A stretch of 8,769 bases of DNA from an uncultured Austwickia sp. (GTDB lineage: Bacteria; Actinomycetota; Actinomycetes; Actinomycetales; Dermatophilaceae): NCBI GenBank assembly GCA_934678955.1, contig CAKUSI010000146.1:1-8769 (forward strand). The letters run 5' to 3'. Both the position numbers and the translations under genes were made by a program. Below, piece after piece: positions 7,718 to 8,769 of this stretch. The notes beneath the pieces were generated by a model, which searched no databases, was not told the origin of the DNA, and was given only the letters and a program-made list of their open reading frames with translations. Positions within the stretch are counted from its first letter, which is position 1, and every line of letters starts with the position of its first letter.

Positions 7718-7748
7718 TGGCGCGGCGGGATCCGATCCCGCCGCGCCA
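7718..7748. repeat. Perfect GC-rich inverted repeat between cassette and ruvA, possible terminator or leader hairpin
   Basis: TGGCGCGGCGGGATC is followed, after a single C, by its exact reverse complement, centred on 7733. As RNA it would fold into a 13-pair stem with a five-base loop (TCCGA). No T-tract follows on either strand, so it is not a standard intrinsic terminator, although actinobacteria often use hairpins without one. It ends 12 bases before the ruvA start, so in a ruvA transcript begun at the LexA-box promoter it would lie in the leader and close to the ribosome site. Confidence 0.7.
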
Positions 7749-7760
7749 TAGGCTTGCCGT

Positions 7761-8369
7761 GTGATTGCTTCGATACGCGGTGAGGTGCTCTCGTCGGGCG
7801 CCGGATGGGTGGTCGTCGCCGTCGGCGGAGTCGGCCTGCGGGTCGAGGTGCCGAGCGGCCGCACGTCGCAGGCCGTGGTGGGAGACGAGGTGCAGCTGCA
7901 CACCTCGCTCATCGTGCGCGAGGACTCGCTCACGCTCTTCGGCTTCGCGACGAAGCCGGAGCTCGACGTGTTCGCGCAGCTCATCGCGGTCTCGGGCGTC
8001 GGCCCGCGCAGCGCGCTCGGCGTGCTCTCCGAGCTGTCGCCGTCCGAGATCGTGCGCGCGGTCATGGCCGAGGACGACAAGCCCTTCCGCAAGGTGTCGG
8101 GCATCGGGCCGAAGACGGCGAAGCTCATCGCGGTCTCGCTCGCGGGGAAGCTCGGCGCGCTCGCGATCGAGGCAGATGGCGAGCTGGTGGATCGGGCTCC
8201 CGCGGGCGACTCGCTCGTCGGAGCCGTGACCGAGGGCCTGCAGGGGCTCGGCTGGTCCGAGTCCGAGGCCCACCAGGCCGTACTCGACGCGCGCGACGCC
8301 GGTGCCGGCGAAGAACCGGCCGCACTGCTCCGCGCGGCGCTCTCGCTGCTGCAGCGAGGCCGCCGATGA
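7761..8369 (+). CDS. ruvA: Holliday junction branch migration protein RuvA
   Basis: This is a full-length RuvA of 202 residues, the usual size. RuvA binds four-way DNA junctions as a tetramer and loads the RuvB motor for branch migration in recombinational repair. Residues 1-~63 are the OB-fold domain, opening with the typical MIASIRGEV. Residues ~65-140 hold two helix-hairpin-helix motifs, SGVGP (78-82) and SGIGP (113-117), that contact the DNA backbone. Residues ~150-202 are the flexible domain III that contacts RuvB ([15 protein letters not shown]). GTG 7761 is chosen because the conserved start of the family begins there; the ribosome site upstream is weak (AGG at 7750-7752). The stop overlaps the ruvB ATG. 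A LexA box upstream suggests SOS induction. Base composition is typical of a high-GC host. Confidence 0.97.
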   Translation: MIASIRGEVLSSGAGWVVVAVGGVGLRVEVPSGRTSQAVVGDEVQLHTSLIVREDSLTLFGFATKPELDVFAQLIAVSGVGPRSALGVLSELSPSEIVRAVMAEDDKPFRKVSGIGPKTAKLIAVSLAGKLGALAIEADGELVDRAPAGDSLVGAVTEGLQGLGWSESEAHQAVLDARDAGAGEEPAALLRAALSLLQRGRR

Positions 8370-8769
8370 CGCCGGGGCCGGGAACGTCTCAGGAGCTGTC
8401 GCCGCAGGCGGCCCCGTCCGAGGTCGGCTACGAGGGCGCGCTGCGCCCGACCTCGCTCGCGGAGTTCGTCGGCCAGGAGAAGGTGCGCGAGCAGCTCGGC
8501 CTGCTGCTCGGCGCTGCGCAGATCGAAGGGCGCACGCCCGACCACATCCTGCTCGCCGGCCCTCCCGGGCTCGGCAAGACGACGCTCTCGATGATCGTCG
8601 CGGCCGAGCTCGGCGTGCAGCTGCACCAGACCTCCGGCCCCGCGATCCAGCACGCCGGCGACCTCGCCGCGGTGCTCTCCTCGCTGTCGCCCGGCGAGGT
8701 GCTCTTCATCGACGAGATCCACCGCATGGCGCGCAGCGCCGAAGAGATGCTCTATCTCGCGATGGAAGA
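8366..8769 (+). CDS. ruvB: Holliday junction branch migration ATPase RuvB, N-terminal part (runs off window)
   Basis: The first 134 codons of RuvB are present, beginning at the ATG that overlaps the ruvA stop as ATGA; the frame is open to the right edge. RuvB is the hexameric AAA+ motor that pumps DNA through the RuvA-bound Holliday junction. Visible signatures are [19 protein letters not shown] near residues 27-45, Walker [10 protein letters not shown] (65-73, Lys71), [18 protein letters not shown] and Walker [10 protein letters not shown] (Asp116, Glu117). No defect is visible in the available part. Translational coupling with ruvA matches their function as one complex, and both would be driven by the LexA-box promoter. 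The sequence style is that of Micrococcales, which supports the host assignment. Confidence 0.97.
   Translation, partial: MTPGPGTSQELSPQAAPSEVGYEGALRPTSLAEFVGQEKVREQLGLLLGAAQIEGRTPDHILLAGPPGLGKTTLSMIVAAELGVQLHQTSGPAIQHAGDLAAVLSSLSPGEVLFIDEIHRMARSAEEMLYLAME

Noticed and set aside
7718..7748. Classical intrinsic terminator
   Set aside because: The hairpin is strong but no run of T follows on either strand, so it is listed as an inverted repeat with terminator only as one possibility.
6896..7783. Plus-strand open frame of 295 codons overlapping the end of gene 4 and the ruvA start
   Set aside because: It is an Arg/Ser/Lys-rich out-of-frame reading of the coiled-coil gene and overlaps both the regulatory junction and ruvA.
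7559..8722. Minus-strand open frame of 387 codons across gene 4, ruvA and ruvB
   Set aside because: It is antisense to three well-supported genes, crosses their borders, and is low-complexity Arg/Ser/Ala-rich sequence.
1..8769. CRISPR array, tRNA, rRNA, insertion sequence or integrase
   Set aside because: No regularly spaced repeats, no tRNA-like fold with its conserved bases, and no transposase or recombinase motifs were seen on either strand.

Overview
The window comes from a high-GC actinobacterium, most likely of the Microbacteriaceae or a nearby Micrococcales family. The evidence is the GC-rich ruvA-ruvB pair at the right end, the RuvB sequence style ([25 protein letters not shown]), GTG starts, and a mycobacterial/actinobacterial-type LexA box. 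The family assignment is inference from remembered protein style, not from a search.

Positions 1-7674 hold four plus-strand genes that look like one operon. They are (1) the C-terminal 313 residues of an Eco57I/TaqI-like adenine-N6 DNA methylase, cut by the left edge; (2) a 1149-residue protein fusing a phospholipase D-like nuclease domain to an SNF2-type helicase, overlapping gene 1 by ATGA; (3) a 396-residue protein with a Swt1-type HEPN domain at the front and a DUF3320-like domain at the end, starting 3 bases after gene 2; (4) a 681-residue protein of unknown function with an acidic linker, a long coiled coil and a small basic C-terminal domain, 46 bases after gene 3. The set reads as a restriction/anti-phage cassette. 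The methylase would mark self DNA, the PLD-helicase would translocate on and probably cut or process unmarked DNA, and the HEPN and coiled-coil proteins are candidate RNase/effector or regulatory parts. The last two roles are inference.

Positions 7675-7760 form a compact regulatory junction: a near-consensus LexA/SOS box (7692-7707), then a perfect GC-rich inverted repeat (7718-7748) that ends 12 bases before the ruvA start.

Positions 7761-8769 are housekeeping DNA: complete ruvA and the first 134 codons of ruvB, joined by an ATGA overlap. In most actinobacteria ruvC lies directly upstream of ruvA, so the cassette probably sits between ruvC and ruvA; ruvC itself is not in the window. My hand counts over 240-base samples give GC of about 63% in gene 1, 74% in gene 2, 59% in gene 3, 57% in gene 4 and 70% in ruvA. 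Genes 3-4 therefore look foreign to the host and possibly of a different origin from gene 2.
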